Shown: piece after piece, positions 25,720 to 33,587 of the stretch
Position numbering within the stretch: the stretch's first letter is position 1
How the letters are laid out: the number at the start of each line of letters is the position of its first letter
Source of the DNA: UBA4615 sp035628395
GTDB taxonomy: Bacteria; Pseudomonadota; Gammaproteobacteria; Burkholderiales; Burkholderiaceae_E
Assembly: GCA_035628395.1 (NCBI GenBank)
Contig: DASPJX010000272.1
Span: 1 to 64,000 of the forward strand
Reading direction: 5' to 3'
Length of the DNA: 64,000 bases
Made by a program: the position numbers and the translations under genes
The notes under the pieces: model-generated
What the model saw: only the letters and a program-made list of their open reading frames with translations
Told to the model about the DNA's origin: nothing
Databases searched by the model: none

Positions 25720-26651
25720 GCGGCGTCGCGCGCGCGCTCGCCGTCGCGCTCGCGGGCGCGGCGGCGATCGCGTGCGCGGGCGCGCCGGGCGTCGCGGTCG
25801 CGGCCGACGCGCCCGGCGGCGCGCGCGCGGCGCCCGCCCCGGTGTCGGCCGTCGACGACCGCGGGCGCACGCTGCGGCTGCCCGCGCCGCCGGCACGGAT
25901 CGTCACGCTGCTGCCGTCCCTGACCGAGACGGTGTGCGCGCTCGACGCGTGCGATCGGCTCGTCGGCGTCGACCGCTGGTCGAACTGGCCGGCGTCGGCC
26001 GCGGCGCTGCCGCGCGTCGGCGGGCTCGAGGACACCTCGATCGAGCGGATCGTCGCGCTGCGGCCCGACGTCGTGCTGGCCGCCGGCTCGACGCGGGCGC
26101 TCGCGCGGCTGGAGTCGCTCGGCGTGCCGGTGCTCGCGCTCGAGCCGCGCGGTCTGGCCGACACGCGGCGCGTGCTCGACGCGGTCGCTTCGATCCTCGG
26201 TCGGCCGCGCGACGGCGAGGCGCTCTGGCGCGCGGTCGAGGCGCGGATCGAGGCGGCCGCCGCGCGCGTGCCGCCGTCGTGGCGCGGCCGGCGCGCGTAC
26301 GTCGAGGTCTCGGAGGTGCCGCACGCGGCCGGCGAGGCGTCGTTCGTCGGCGAGACGCTCGCGCGGCTCGGGCTCGGCAACGTCGTGCCCGCCTCGCTCG
26401 GGCCGTTCCCGGCGATGAGCCCCGAGTACCTGGTGCGCGCCGCGCCCGAGCTGATCGTCGCCGACGCGCGGACGCTCGCGCGGATGGCCGAGCGTCCGGG
26501 CTGGAGCGGGCTCGCCGCGCTGCGCGCGGGGCGCACCTGCGGGCTCGGGCCGGCCGACTGGGACCTGCTCGTGCGCCCGGGCCCGCGGCTCGGCGAAGGC
26601 GCCGAGCGCATCGCCGCCTGCCTGTCGGCGCTCGGCGGCCCGGCGTCGTGA
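25716..26651 (+). CDS. btuF: Cobalamin ABC transporter, periplasmic binding protein BtuF
   Basis: A 311-residue protein with an N-terminal signal peptide (hydrophobic run ending AGAPGVAVAA) and a helical-backbone (PBP class III) domain: ARIVTLLPSLTETVCALDACDRLVGVDR and GGLEDTSIERIVALRPDVVLA are typical of BtuF. It hands vitamin B12 from BtuB to the inner-membrane permease BtuC. It is the second gene of the riboswitch-controlled operon, with 4-base overlaps on both sides (ATGA at 25716, GTGA at 26648). Confidence 0.9.
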   Translation: MSGVARALAVALAGAAAIACAGAPGVAVAADAPGGARAAPAPVSAVDDRGRTLRLPAPPARIVTLLPSLTETVCALDACDRLVGVDRWSNWPASAAALPRVGGLEDTSIERIVALRPDVVLAAGSTRALARLESLGVPVLALEPRGLADTRRVLDAVASILGRPRDGEALWRAVEARIEAAAARVPPSWRGRRAYVEVSEVPHAAGEASFVGETLARLGLGNVVPASLGPFPAMSPEYLVRAAPELIVADARTLARMAERPGWSGLAALRAGRTCGLGPADWDLLVRPGPRLGEGAERIAACLSALGGPAS

Positions 26652-27625
26652 CGCGCGACGCACCGCGCGTCGCGCTCGCGCTCGCGGCGGCGTGCGCCGC
26701 GGTGCTGGCGGCCGGCCTCGCCGCCGGCGCCGACGGCTGGTCCGCGCCCTGGCCGGACGACGCCGGGCTCGTCGCCGGCATCCGCGCGCCGCGCACGCTC
26801 GGCGCGCTGCTCGCCGGCGCCTGCCTCGGGCTGGCGGGCGCGATCGCGCAGGGGCTGTTCCGCAACCCGCTCGCCGATCCTTGGCTGCTCGGCACGGCCT
26901 CGGGCGCGGCGCTGGGCGTGACCGCCGCGCTCGCGCTCGCCGGCGGCGGGCTCGCGCTCGGGGCGGCCTCGGCGGGCGCGGGGCTCGGGCTCGCGGGCGC
27001 GGCGTTCGCGGGCGCGCTCGCCGGCGTCGCGGCGACGCTCGCGCTGGCCGGGGGCGCGTCGCGCCCGGTCGTGCTGCTGCTCGCCGGCGTGGTGGTCGGC
27101 GTCACGCTCGGCGCGCTGTCCGACCTGCTGCTGCTGCGCGCGCCCGACGCGCTGCGCGGCCGGCAGGCGTTCATGCTCGGCACGACCGGCTTCGTCGGCT
27201 GGAGCGGCGTGGCGCTGCTCGCCGGCGCGCTGGCGGTGTGCCTGCCGACGGCGCTGCGCCTCGCGCGCGCGCTCGACGCGCTGGTGCTCGGCGAGGCCGG
27301 GGCCGCGAGCCTCGGGCTCGAGCTGCCGCGGCTGCGGCTCGCGCTCGTCGCCGCGATGGCGCTCGCGACCGGCACCGCGGTCTCGCAGTGCGGGATGGTC
27401 GGCTTCGTCGGGCTCGCGGCGCCGCACCTGGTGCGCCGGCTCGCGACGCTGCGTCACGGTCCGGCGCTCGCGCTGTCGGCGCTCGCCGGCGCCGCGCTGC
27501 TCGGGGCCGCCGACGTCGCCGCGCGCGTCCTCGCCGCGCCGCAGGAGCTGCCGGTCGGCGTGCTGACCGCGCTGCTCGGCGGGCCCTACCTGCTCGTGCT
27601 GCTGCGCCGCGGGGTGCGCGCGTGA
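26648..27625 (+). CDS. btuC: Cobalamin ABC transporter permease BtuC
   Basis: A 325-residue FecCD/BtuC-type permease with about ten membrane helices. The family motifs are clear: IRAPRTLGALLAGACLGLAGA, GLFRNPLADPWLLGTASGAALG, and GLAAPHLVRR near the C-terminus, which contacts the ATPase. It starts at GTG 26648, overlapping the btuF stop. It is very rich in Ala, Gly and Leu. Confidence 0.92.
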   Translation: MTRDAPRVALALAAACAAVLAAGLAAGADGWSAPWPDDAGLVAGIRAPRTLGALLAGACLGLAGAIAQGLFRNPLADPWLLGTASGAALGVTAALALAGGGLALGAASAGAGLGLAGAAFAGALAGVAATLALAGGASRPVVLLLAGVVVGVTLGALSDLLLLRAPDALRGRQAFMLGTTGFVGWSGVALLAGALAVCLPTALRLARALDALVLGEAGAASLGLELPRLRLALVAAMALATGTAVSQCGMVGFVGLAAPHLVRRLATLRHGPALALSALAGAALLGAADVAARVLAAPQELPVGVLTALLGGPYLLVLLRRGVRA

Positions 27626-28434
27626 GCGCCGCGCCGACCGGCGCGACCGGCGCGACCGACGCGCTCGTCGCGCGCGACGTCGAGGCCTCGCACGGCGCGC
27701 GCCGCGTGCTGCACGGCACGAGCGTCGCGATCCCGCGCGGCGCGCTGACCGCGATCGTCGGGCCGAACGGCGCCGGCAAGAGCACCCTGCTGTCGGTGCT
27801 CGCCGGACTGCACCGCGCCGACCGCGGCGAGGTGAGGCTCGACGGCCGGCCGATCGGCGCCTGGACCGCGCGCGAGCGGGCGCGCCGGCTCGCGTGGCTG
27901 TCGCAGCACGGCGAGGCCGACGGCGACCTGCCGGTGCGCGAGGTCGCGCTGCTCGGGCGGCTGCCGCGCCACGGGCTGTTCGGCGCGCCGGACGCCGCCG
28001 ACCGCGCGGCGGCGGACGCCGCGCTGCGCGAGCTCGACGCCGACGCGCTCGCGGCCCGACCGCTGCGCGCGCTGTCGGGCGGCGAGCGCCAGCGCGTGCT
28101 GCTCGCCCGCGTGCTCGCCGCCGGGGCGCCGACGCTGCTGCTCGACGAGCCGGCGGCGCACCTCGATCCGCCGCACCGGCGCGTGCTGGTGCACGCGCTG
28201 CGACGGCGCGCGCGCGAGGGCGCCGCGATCGCGGCGGTGGTGCACGACCTGGGGCTCGCGCTGGCGGCCGACCGCGTCGTCGCGATGGCCGCGGGACGCG
28301 TCGTCGCCGAGGGCGCGCCCGGCGACGCGGCGCTGCGCGACGCGCTCGAGCGGACCTTCGACGACGCGATCCGCATCGTCGCCGTGCCCGGGCCCGACGG
28401 CGCGCCGCGCTGGGTCGCGCTGCAGCGCGACTGA
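27622..28434 (+). CDS. btuD: Cobalamin ABC transporter ATP-binding protein BtuD
   Basis: A 270-residue ABC ATPase: Walker A GPNGAGKST, Q-loop region LAWLSQH, signature LSGGERQRV, Walker B TLLLDEPAAHLD and switch His in VVHDLGLA. It powers BtuC. The start is GTG 27622, overlapping the btuC stop by 4 bases. It is the last gene of the operon; CTGAGCC/GGCTCAG arms just after the stop face a convergent gene. Confidence 0.9.
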   Translation: MSAAPTGATGATDALVARDVEASHGARRVLHGTSVAIPRGALTAIVGPNGAGKSTLLSVLAGLHRADRGEVRLDGRPIGAWTARERARRLAWLSQHGEADGDLPVREVALLGRLPRHGLFGAPDAADRAAADAALRELDADALAARPLRALSGGERQRVLLARVLAAGAPTLLLDEPAAHLDPPHRRVLVHALRRRAREGAAIAAVVHDLGLALAADRVVAMAAGRVVAEGAPGDAALRDALERTFDDAIRIVAVPGPDGAPRWVALQRD

Positions 28435-28458
28435 GCCCCCGCGACCGGCGCGGCTCAG
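28431..28458. terminator. Inverted repeat holding two convergent stop codons
   Basis: CTGAGCC (28431-28437) and GGCTCAG (28452-28458) are perfect 7-bp arms around a 14-base GC-rich centre. They contain the stop codons of btuD and of the convergent MBL gene. There is no T-run. Confidence 0.35.
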
Positions 28459-29375
28459 GCCGCGCCGGTGCCCGGCACCACGCTCCAGTCGGCGGGCCGG
28501 CGCACCGAGCGCCCGGTCAGCGCCTCGAACTCGCCGGGGTCGTGGCCGCAGCACACCTGGACCTCGTGGCCGTGCGTCGCGCACAGCGTCCGCAGCCGCT
28601 GCTGGTTCTCGACGCGCGCCGTGCGGTCCTTGTCCATCATCCACTGGTACATCCGCAGCCCCGGCGTGCAGCGCGGACGCTCGGGGTCGAGCTCGGTGCG
28701 GCAGAAGTACGCGTCGCCGGCCTGCAGCAGCCAGCGCCCGCCGAGGTCGACCGCGACGCCGGCGTGCCCGAGCGTGTGGCCGAGCAGCGGGATCATCGCG
28801 ATCTCGGGCGGCAGCCCCTCGAGCGGACGCGCGCGCGCGAAGCCGTACCAGGGCTCGCCGCCCATCGCCGGATACGTGCGCCAGCGCGAGCGCGAGCTCC
28901 ACTGCTGCGGACGGAAGCGCTGCCGGTCGAGCCAGGTGCGCTGCGCGAAGGCGCCGTCGCGCTCGTCGGACAGCAGGTGCACCGTCGCCTCGGGGAAGTC
29001 GTCGAGCCCCCCGGCGTGGTCGAAGTCGAGGTGCGTGAGCACGATGTCGCGCACGTCGCGCGGGTCGAAGCCGAGCCGGCGCACCTGCGCCTGGGCGGTC
29101 ATCTCCGGGCGGAAGTCGGGATGCACGAGCGCGAGGAAGAACGCGCTCAGCCGGCCGCGCGGATCCTCGACGTCGCGCAGCCCGAGCCCGGTGTCGACCA
29201 GCACCAGCCGGTCGGCGAGCTCGACCAGCAGGCAGTGGCAGGCGAGCTCGCCGCGCTGCAGGATCGACGCGCTGCGCCCGTCCATCAGCCGTCCGCCGAG
29301 CGGGCAGGTGGAGATGCAGTTCAGGTGGTGGATGCGCACGGGGAATGCCGGTGGCCGATTCCCCGATGCGGGCAC
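28455..29375 (-). CDS. MBL-fold metallo-hydrolase
   Basis: A 306-residue metallo-beta-lactamase-fold protein, resembling lactonase-type members. The metal motif reads HLDFDHAGG at residues 115-123, so the second His of the canonical HxHxDH is Asp 117. Later ligands are seen in GHTLGHAGV (His), GDAYFC (Asp) and a C-terminal CGHDPGE (His). Cys-rich features (NCISTCPLGG, CHC) lie near the N-terminus. No signal peptide is obvious. The substrate is unknown; the motif variant suggests altered metal binding. Confidence 0.75.
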   Translation of the reverse strand: MPASGNRPPAFPVRIHHLNCISTCPLGGRLMDGRSASILQRGELACHCLLVELADRLVLVDTGLGLRDVEDPRGRLSAFFLALVHPDFRPEMTAQAQVRRLGFDPRDVRDIVLTHLDFDHAGGLDDFPEATVHLLSDERDGAFAQRTWLDRQRFRPQQWSSRSRWRTYPAMGGEPWYGFARARPLEGLPPEIAMIPLLGHTLGHAGVAVDLGGRWLLQAGDAYFCRTELDPERPRCTPGLRMYQWMMDKDRTARVENQQRLRTLCATHGHEVQVCCGHDPGEFEALTGRSVRRPADWSVVPGTGAA

Positions 29376-29432
29376 GATGCGTTCCCCGAGCCGGGCCGTC
29401 CCGACCCCGGCTCGGCCGCGCGCCGTCCCCGC

Positions 29433-29879
29433 CTAGAAGTCGAGCCGGTACTCGATCCCGATGCCGTCGACCCGGCCGTGGCGCGTCAGCGGGCGCACGA
29501 TGCAGCAGTCGACCAGCAGGGCGCCGAGCGCCGCGCCGGCGAGGTTCGCGACCATGTCGCGCGCCGACGGGTCGCGCCCCGGCGTGCGCATGTCCACGAA
29601 CTCCTTCGCGAGCCCCGGCAGCCCGCCGATCACCGTGCCCAGCGCGACCCGCTGGGCGGTGCTCGCGTCCGGCCCCGCGAGGCCCGCGGCGTAGGCGCCG
29701 ATCGGCGCCGACACGCCGGCGTGGGCGGCCTTGTCCCGGCCGAACCACGAGTCCGACTGCGCGTGCGCCGCCGGCGCGCCCAGCCCGGCCGCCGCCGCGA
29801 CCGCGATCGCCGCCGCGCGTCCCGCCGCACGGACGGCGCGCCGCGCCCCCCGCTCCGTCACCCCGTCCCCGTCGCGCAT
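29433..29879 (-). CDS. YfiM-like exported protein
   Basis: A 148-residue protein with a signal peptide (hydrophobic AAAIAVAAAAGLGAPAAHA, then QSD). The mature part has DKAAHAG, a GxxK-E-FVDMRTPGRDPS segment and DMVANLAGAALGALL. This spacing of D-K-x-x-H, K-E-x-x-D and N-x-x-G matches the YfiM/DUF2279-type family of small envelope proteins of unknown function. Unlike YfiM it has no lipobox Cys. ATG 29879 places the signal peptide near the N-terminus. Confidence 0.55.
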   Translation of the reverse strand: MRDGDGVTERGARRAVRAAGRAAAIAVAAAAGLGAPAAHAQSDSWFGRDKAAHAGVSAPIGAYAAGLAGPDASTAQRVALGTVIGGLPGLAKEFVDMRTPGRDPSARDMVANLAGAALGALLVDCCIVRPLTRHGRVDGIGIEYRLDF

Positions 29880-30075
29880 GTCGGCCCGCCTCGTCCGTTC
29901 GTCGGTCGAGCCACGATGCCCGGCCCGGCCGTCGGCCGGCAGCGGAGCCGTGAGCACCGGCGGATCGGAGACGCGACGGCCGAGCTGTCGGACGATGCGA
30001 CGCGACCGGGGCGGCGCGCCGGCCGAGGGGTCGGCCGGACGGGCGCGGCGGGACCGGCCGACGCCGGACGCGAAA

Positions 30076-30111
30076 CGGCCGTCCGGTGCGCGGGGACGCA
30101 CCGGACGGCCG
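30076..30111 (-). terminator. Intrinsic terminator of the hsp20 gene
   Basis: A perfect 15-bp stem (CGGCCGTCCGGTGCG and its complement) closes a 6-base loop. Read on the minus strand it is followed directly by TTTCG. It lies 45 bases past the hsp20 stop codon, in the right orientation for Rho-independent termination. Confidence 0.75.
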
Positions 30112-30155
30112 GAAGGGATCGGGCGCGGGCGCGCCCGATCGGCGGGGCGACGCGC

Positions 30156-30596
30156 TTACTGGATCGCCAGCCGCTTCGCGCCGGCGACGGCCTTCTTCGG
30201 CAGCGTCAGCTCGAGCACGCCGTTCTCGAAGCGCGCGGCGGCCCGCTCGTCGTCGAGCTCGTCGCCGAGCGCGAAGCTGCGCGCGAACTGACCGTAGTAG
30301 CGCTCGCTGCGCAGCACGCGCTCGCCTTCCTTGCGCTCGGCCTCGCGCTTGACCTCGGCGCGGATGGTGACGCGGTTGCCGTCGATGTCGACGTGGATCG
30401 CGTCCTTCGGCACGCCCGGCAGGTCGGCCCGGACGGTGTACGCGCCGTCGACCTCGCTGACGTCGACGCGCATCGGGACCGCCTGCGCGGCGCCGTCGCG
30501 CTCGCCGGTGCGCGGCTCGGCGGCATCGGACAGCAGGCTGCGGAACAGCGTCGGGAACACGTCGGCGAACGGATCGTAGATGGAAACTCGGGTCAT
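30156..30596 (-). CDS. Small heat-shock protein, Hsp20/alpha-crystallin family
   Basis: A 146-residue chaperone. The alpha-crystallin domain spans ~55-140: VDVSEVDGAYTVRADLPGVP, DIDGNRVTIRAEVKRE, RSERYYGQFARSFALGDELD and the ENGVLELTLPKK strand that includes the family's GVL motif. Such proteins hold unfolding proteins in ATP-independent oligomers. ATG 30596 follows AGGAGCG at good spacing. A sigma-32-type promoter lies about 60-90 bases upstream and a strong intrinsic terminator follows, so it is a single heat-induced gene. Confidence 0.92.
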   Translation of the reverse strand: MTRVSIYDPFADVFPTLFRSLLSDAAEPRTGERDGAAQAVPMRVDVSEVDGAYTVRADLPGVPKDAIHVDIDGNRVTIRAEVKREAERKEGERVLRSERYYGQFARSFALGDELDDERAAARFENGVLELTLPKKAVAGAKRLAIQ

Positions 30597-30654
30597 GGTG
30601 TGTCGCTCCTGTTCGTGCGGATGTCGGGCGGGACGTTCGCCGCCCATGGACCCG

Positions 30655-30683
30655 ACTTAGGGACGCGGGCGACGGATTTCAAG
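30655..30683 (-). promoter_or_regulatory. Sigma-32 (RpoH) heat-shock promoter of hsp20
   Basis: On the minus strand, CTTGAAA (30683-30677) is followed after 14 bases by CCCTAAGT (30662-30655). This closely matches the RpoH consensus CTTGAA ... CCCCATNT. It is placed correctly upstream of the small heat-shock gene, with a predicted leader of about 50 bases. Confidence 0.75.
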
Positions 30684-30699
30684 CGCCCCCGGGGCGCCC

Positions 30700-31452
30700 T
30701 CACCCGACGAACGCGTTTGCCAGCAGCTTCGTCCCGATCACCAGCAGCGAGCCGACGAGAACGCGCTGGAAGACCGCCTCGGGCAGCCGCCGCACGAGCC
30801 GCACCCCCGCCCGGTAGCCGACCGGCACCAGCGGCAGCAGCGCCGCCGAGGCGAGCAGGTTCGAGCCGTCGAACAGCCCGAGCCAGGCGTACGGCACCAG
30901 CTTGACGGCGTTGACCGCGGTGAAGAACACCACCGTCGTCGCGACGAAGCGCTCCTTGTCGAGGCGCAGCGGCAGCAGGTACTGCATCAGCGGCGGGTTG
31001 CCGGCGTGCGCGAGCGTGCTCGTGAAGCCCGAGACCGCGCCCCAGAACCCGCCGGCCCATCGCGAGGGCGCGCCCGGCGGCCGGGCGGCGATCGCGTGCC
31101 GGGCGGCGATCCGGTGCAGCGCGAAGGCCACCGCCTCGGCGCCGAGCAGCCCCTCGACCCAGCGCACGTCGAGCAGCCCGAACGCGAGCGTGCCGATCCC
31201 GATGCCGAGCATCGCGCCGGGCAGGATCGTCGCGAGCACCGCGCGGTCGGCGCGGCCGCGCCAGGCCCACAGGCCGAGCAGGTCCATCGCGCACAGGATC
31301 GGCAGCATGACGGCCGCGGCCACCGGCGGCGGCATCGCGAGCGCCATCAGCGGCACGGCCACCATGCCGAGGCCGTTGCCGCTCGCCTTGGACACGCCGG
31401 CGAGCAGCACCGCCGGCGCCGCGGCGGCCCAGAACAGCGGGTCGCCGATCAC
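30700..31452 (-). CDS. TauE/SafE-family sulfite exporter-like permease
   Basis: A 250-residue membrane protein with 7-8 hydrophobic segments. Conserved TauE/SafE elements are LLAGVSKASGNGLGMVAVPL near the N-terminus and GFTSTLAHAGNPPLMQYLLP in the second half. These proteins move sulfite, sulfonates or other small organic anions. It lies 37 bases downstream of a RutE-like gene on the same strand and could be the last gene of that operon, but this is uncertain. Confidence 0.85.
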   Translation of the reverse strand: MIGDPLFWAAAAPAVLLAGVSKASGNGLGMVAVPLMALAMPPPVAAAVMLPILCAMDLLGLWAWRGRADRAVLATILPGAMLGIGIGTLAFGLLDVRWVEGLLGAEAVAFALHRIAARHAIAARPPGAPSRWAGGFWGAVSGFTSTLAHAGNPPLMQYLLPLRLDKERFVATTVVFFTAVNAVKLVPYAWLGLFDGSNLLASAALLPLVPVGYRAGVRLVRRLPEAVFQRVLVGSLLVIGTKLLANAFVG

Positions 31453-31489
31453 CGGCCGGACGGCCCCGGCCGGATCGCGGCGGCCGCGC

Positions 31490-32080
31490 TCACAGCAGCG
31501 AGCACACCTCGTCGAAGTCGAAGCGGGGCAGCCGCTGCATCACCTTCGACGGGTCGCCGTGCCCGAGGTTGACCAGGAAGTTGGACCTGAAGCGGCCGTC
31601 GGGGAAGAACTCCGCGTCGACCCGCGCGTTGTCGAACCCCGACATCGGACCGACGTCGAGCCCGATCGCGCGCGCGGCGAGCATGAAGTACGCGCCCTGC
31701 AGCGTGCCGTTGCGGAACGCGAAGCGATCGCGCACCGGGCGCTTCTCCTCGCCGTCGAAGCCCGCCTTCATCGCCGGGTTGTGCGGGAACACCTTCGGCA
31801 TGTGCTCGTGGAAGTCGACGTCGTAGGCGACGATCGTCACCACCGGCGCGCTCATCGTCTTGTCGACGTTGCCCGGCGAGAGCATCGGGCGCAGCCGCTC
31901 CTTCGCCGCGGGCGTGCGCAGGAACACGAAGCGCCCGGGCTGCGTGTTGGCCGAGGTGGGCGCCATCTTCATGATGTCGAAGACGCGGCGCAGCTCGTCG
32001 TCGGTGACGGGCGTCGGCAGCCACCCGTTCTGCGTGCGGGCGTCGAGGAAGAGCGAGCGCAGGGCGTTCGTGTCGATCAT
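31490..32080 (-). CDS. RutE-type nitroreductase (malonic semialdehyde reductase family)
   Basis: A 196-residue FMN-dependent nitroreductase-fold protein. APTSANTQPGRFVFLRT is the flavin-binding N-terminal segment and the RutE-like pattern LSPGNVDKTMSAPVVTIVAYD and HMPKVFPHNP follows. In E. coli RutE reduces malonic semialdehyde to 3-hydroxypropionate in pyrimidine breakdown. No other rut genes are nearby. Here it lies at the end of a run of aromatic catabolic and ABC-transport genes, so a related aldehyde, nitro or quinone substrate is possible. Confidence 0.8.
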   Translation of the reverse strand: MIDTNALRSLFLDARTQNGWLPTPVTDDELRRVFDIMKMAPTSANTQPGRFVFLRTPAAKERLRPMLSPGNVDKTMSAPVVTIVAYDVDFHEHMPKVFPHNPAMKAGFDGEEKRPVRDRFAFRNGTLQGAYFMLAARAIGLDVGPMSGFDNARVDAEFFPDGRFRSNFLVNLGHGDPSKVMQRLPRFDFDEVCSLL

Positions 32081-32123
32081 GGTCGGAAGCTCGGGAAGGA
32101 GGAGGAGCGGCGGGCGGCCGCTC

Positions 32124-32507
32124 TCAGGCGGCGGGCACCGGCGTGGACTGCCATGATGCCATCCGCCACGCGCCGCCCTCGCGGCGCCAGACCTGCAGGT
32201 AGCGGCTGACGAAGTCCTTCGTCGTGCCCTTGACGACGACCTGGATGCGCACGTCGCCGTTGCACAGCGCGGTGTCGCCCCAGACGCGCCACTCGCGCCT
32301 GATCGGGGTCAGGCCCTTGTAGTCGTACCAGCCGGTGCAGGCGCGCTCGATGTAGGTCGCCTTGTCCTCGTCGATCGCCGAGGAGTGGACGTAGTGCAGG
32401 TCGGAGGCGAGCAGCGCCTCGAGCGCCTCGCGGTCCTTGGCGACGGCGGCGGCGGCGCGGCGGTCGTCGAGCGCCTCGAGCTCGGCGATCAGGGTCGGTG
32501 CGGTCAT
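32124..32507 (-). CDS. SnoaL/NTF2-like protein (DUF4440-type)
   Basis: A 127-residue protein with the cone-shaped NTF2-like fold signature: an N-terminal helix with DDRRAAAAVAKDREALEALL, then LHYVHSSAIDEDKATYIERA and a C-terminal strand ending VSRYLQVWRREGGAWRMASW. These are often small enzymes (isomerase, cyclase, dehydratase) or binding proteins in catabolic operons. The function is unknown. It lies between the ABC binding protein and the RutE-like gene, all on the same strand. Confidence 0.75.
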   Translation of the reverse strand: MTAPTLIAELEALDDRRAAAAVAKDREALEALLASDLHYVHSSAIDEDKATYIERACTGWYDYKGLTPIRREWRVWGDTALCNGDVRIQVVVKGTTKDFVSRYLQVWRREGGAWRMASWQSTPVPAA

Positions 32508-32583
32508 GCGGGTCCCTTCGGATGGGGGTCGTGTCGGGGAGGAGCGGCCGCGCCCCGCGGCGCGGCGGGGCGCGGCCGGACGG

Positions 32584-33552
32584 TCAGTTGCGGACGATCT
32601 CTTCCCACTTCGGGCACGCGCGCTTGTCGGCGGGCACGTCGGCGGGCTGGTAGTTGGACTTGTCGATCACGGTGGCGGGGAACACGATCTCGGCCGGCAC
32701 CGGCATCTTGCGCAGCGACCGGATCGCGGCCATCGTGCCGATGCAGCCCTGCAGGAAGCCGTTGTAGTCGCCGGTGGCGAGCATCTTGCCCGCCTTGATC
32801 ATGTCGATCGCCTCCTTGGTGCCGTTGATGCCGACCACCTGCGCCTTGCGGTTCGCGCCCTCGAGCGCCTCGATCGCGCCGGTGGCCATCGCGTCGTTCG
32901 CGGCGAACACGCCGTCGACCTGCGGATGGGTCTGCATCAGGTTCTCCATCACCTGGAGCGCCTGCAGCCGCTGGTAGTTCGCCGGCTGCGAGGCGAGCAG
33001 CTTCACGTTCGGGAACTCCTTCAGCGCGTCGGTCATGCCCTTCATGCGATCGATGTTGGTGAGCGAGGCCTTCACGCCTTCCAGCGCGATCACGTTGCCC
33101 TTGCCGCCCATGCCGCGCAGCAGCGCGCGCGCGGTCTCGAGCCCGAGCTGGTAGTCGCTCGCCCCGACGAACGAGACGAACTTGCCCGACTCGCTGCGGT
33201 CGGTCACGTTGACCACCGGGATGTTCGCCGCGTTGATCTTCTGCACGCCCGGGGCCATCGCCTTGTAGTCGACCGGGATGAAGACGATCGCGCTCGGCTT
33301 CTTGACGACGACGTCCTCGATCTGGCTCATCTGCTCCGGGATGCTGTCGGGCTTGGTCGGCACGTAGTGCGTGACCGACGCGCCCATCTGCTTCGCGGCC
33401 GACTCGGCGCCCAGCCGCACGACCTGGAAGTACGGGTTCGTCTGGTTCTTGGTGAACACCGCGATGCGCTCCTGCGCGGCGACGGTGGTGGCGGCGCAGG
33501 CCAGCGCTGCGAGCGCGAGCGTGCGGGCGGCGGTGCGGGACGGTCGGTTCAT
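32584..33552 (-). CDS. Ribose-type ABC transporter, periplasmic substrate-binding protein
   Basis: A 322-residue secreted protein: signal peptide with LALAALACAATTVAAQ, then a type 1 periplasmic-binding fold (Peripla_BP_4): RIAVFTKNQTNPYFQVVRLG, KPSAIVFIPVDYKAM, DGVFAANDAMATGAIEAL. It is the binding component for the two permeases and ATPase encoded immediately upstream. Members of this family bind sugars, polyols and some other polar compounds. In this context an aromatic or catechol-like solute is possible. GGAGGAGA precedes the start. Confidence 0.9.
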   Translation of the reverse strand: MNRPSRTAARTLALAALACAATTVAAQERIAVFTKNQTNPYFQVVRLGAESAAKQMGASVTHYVPTKPDSIPEQMSQIEDVVVKKPSAIVFIPVDYKAMAPGVQKINAANIPVVNVTDRSESGKFVSFVGASDYQLGLETARALLRGMGGKGNVIALEGVKASLTNIDRMKGMTDALKEFPNVKLLASQPANYQRLQALQVMENLMQTHPQVDGVFAANDAMATGAIEALEGANRKAQVVGINGTKEAIDMIKAGKMLATGDYNGFLQGCIGTMAAIRSLRKMPVPAEIVFPATVIDKSNYQPADVPADKRACPKWEEIVRN

Positions 33553-33587
33553 CGGGGTCTCCTCCGGTTGGGTTTCTGCAGCACGGG

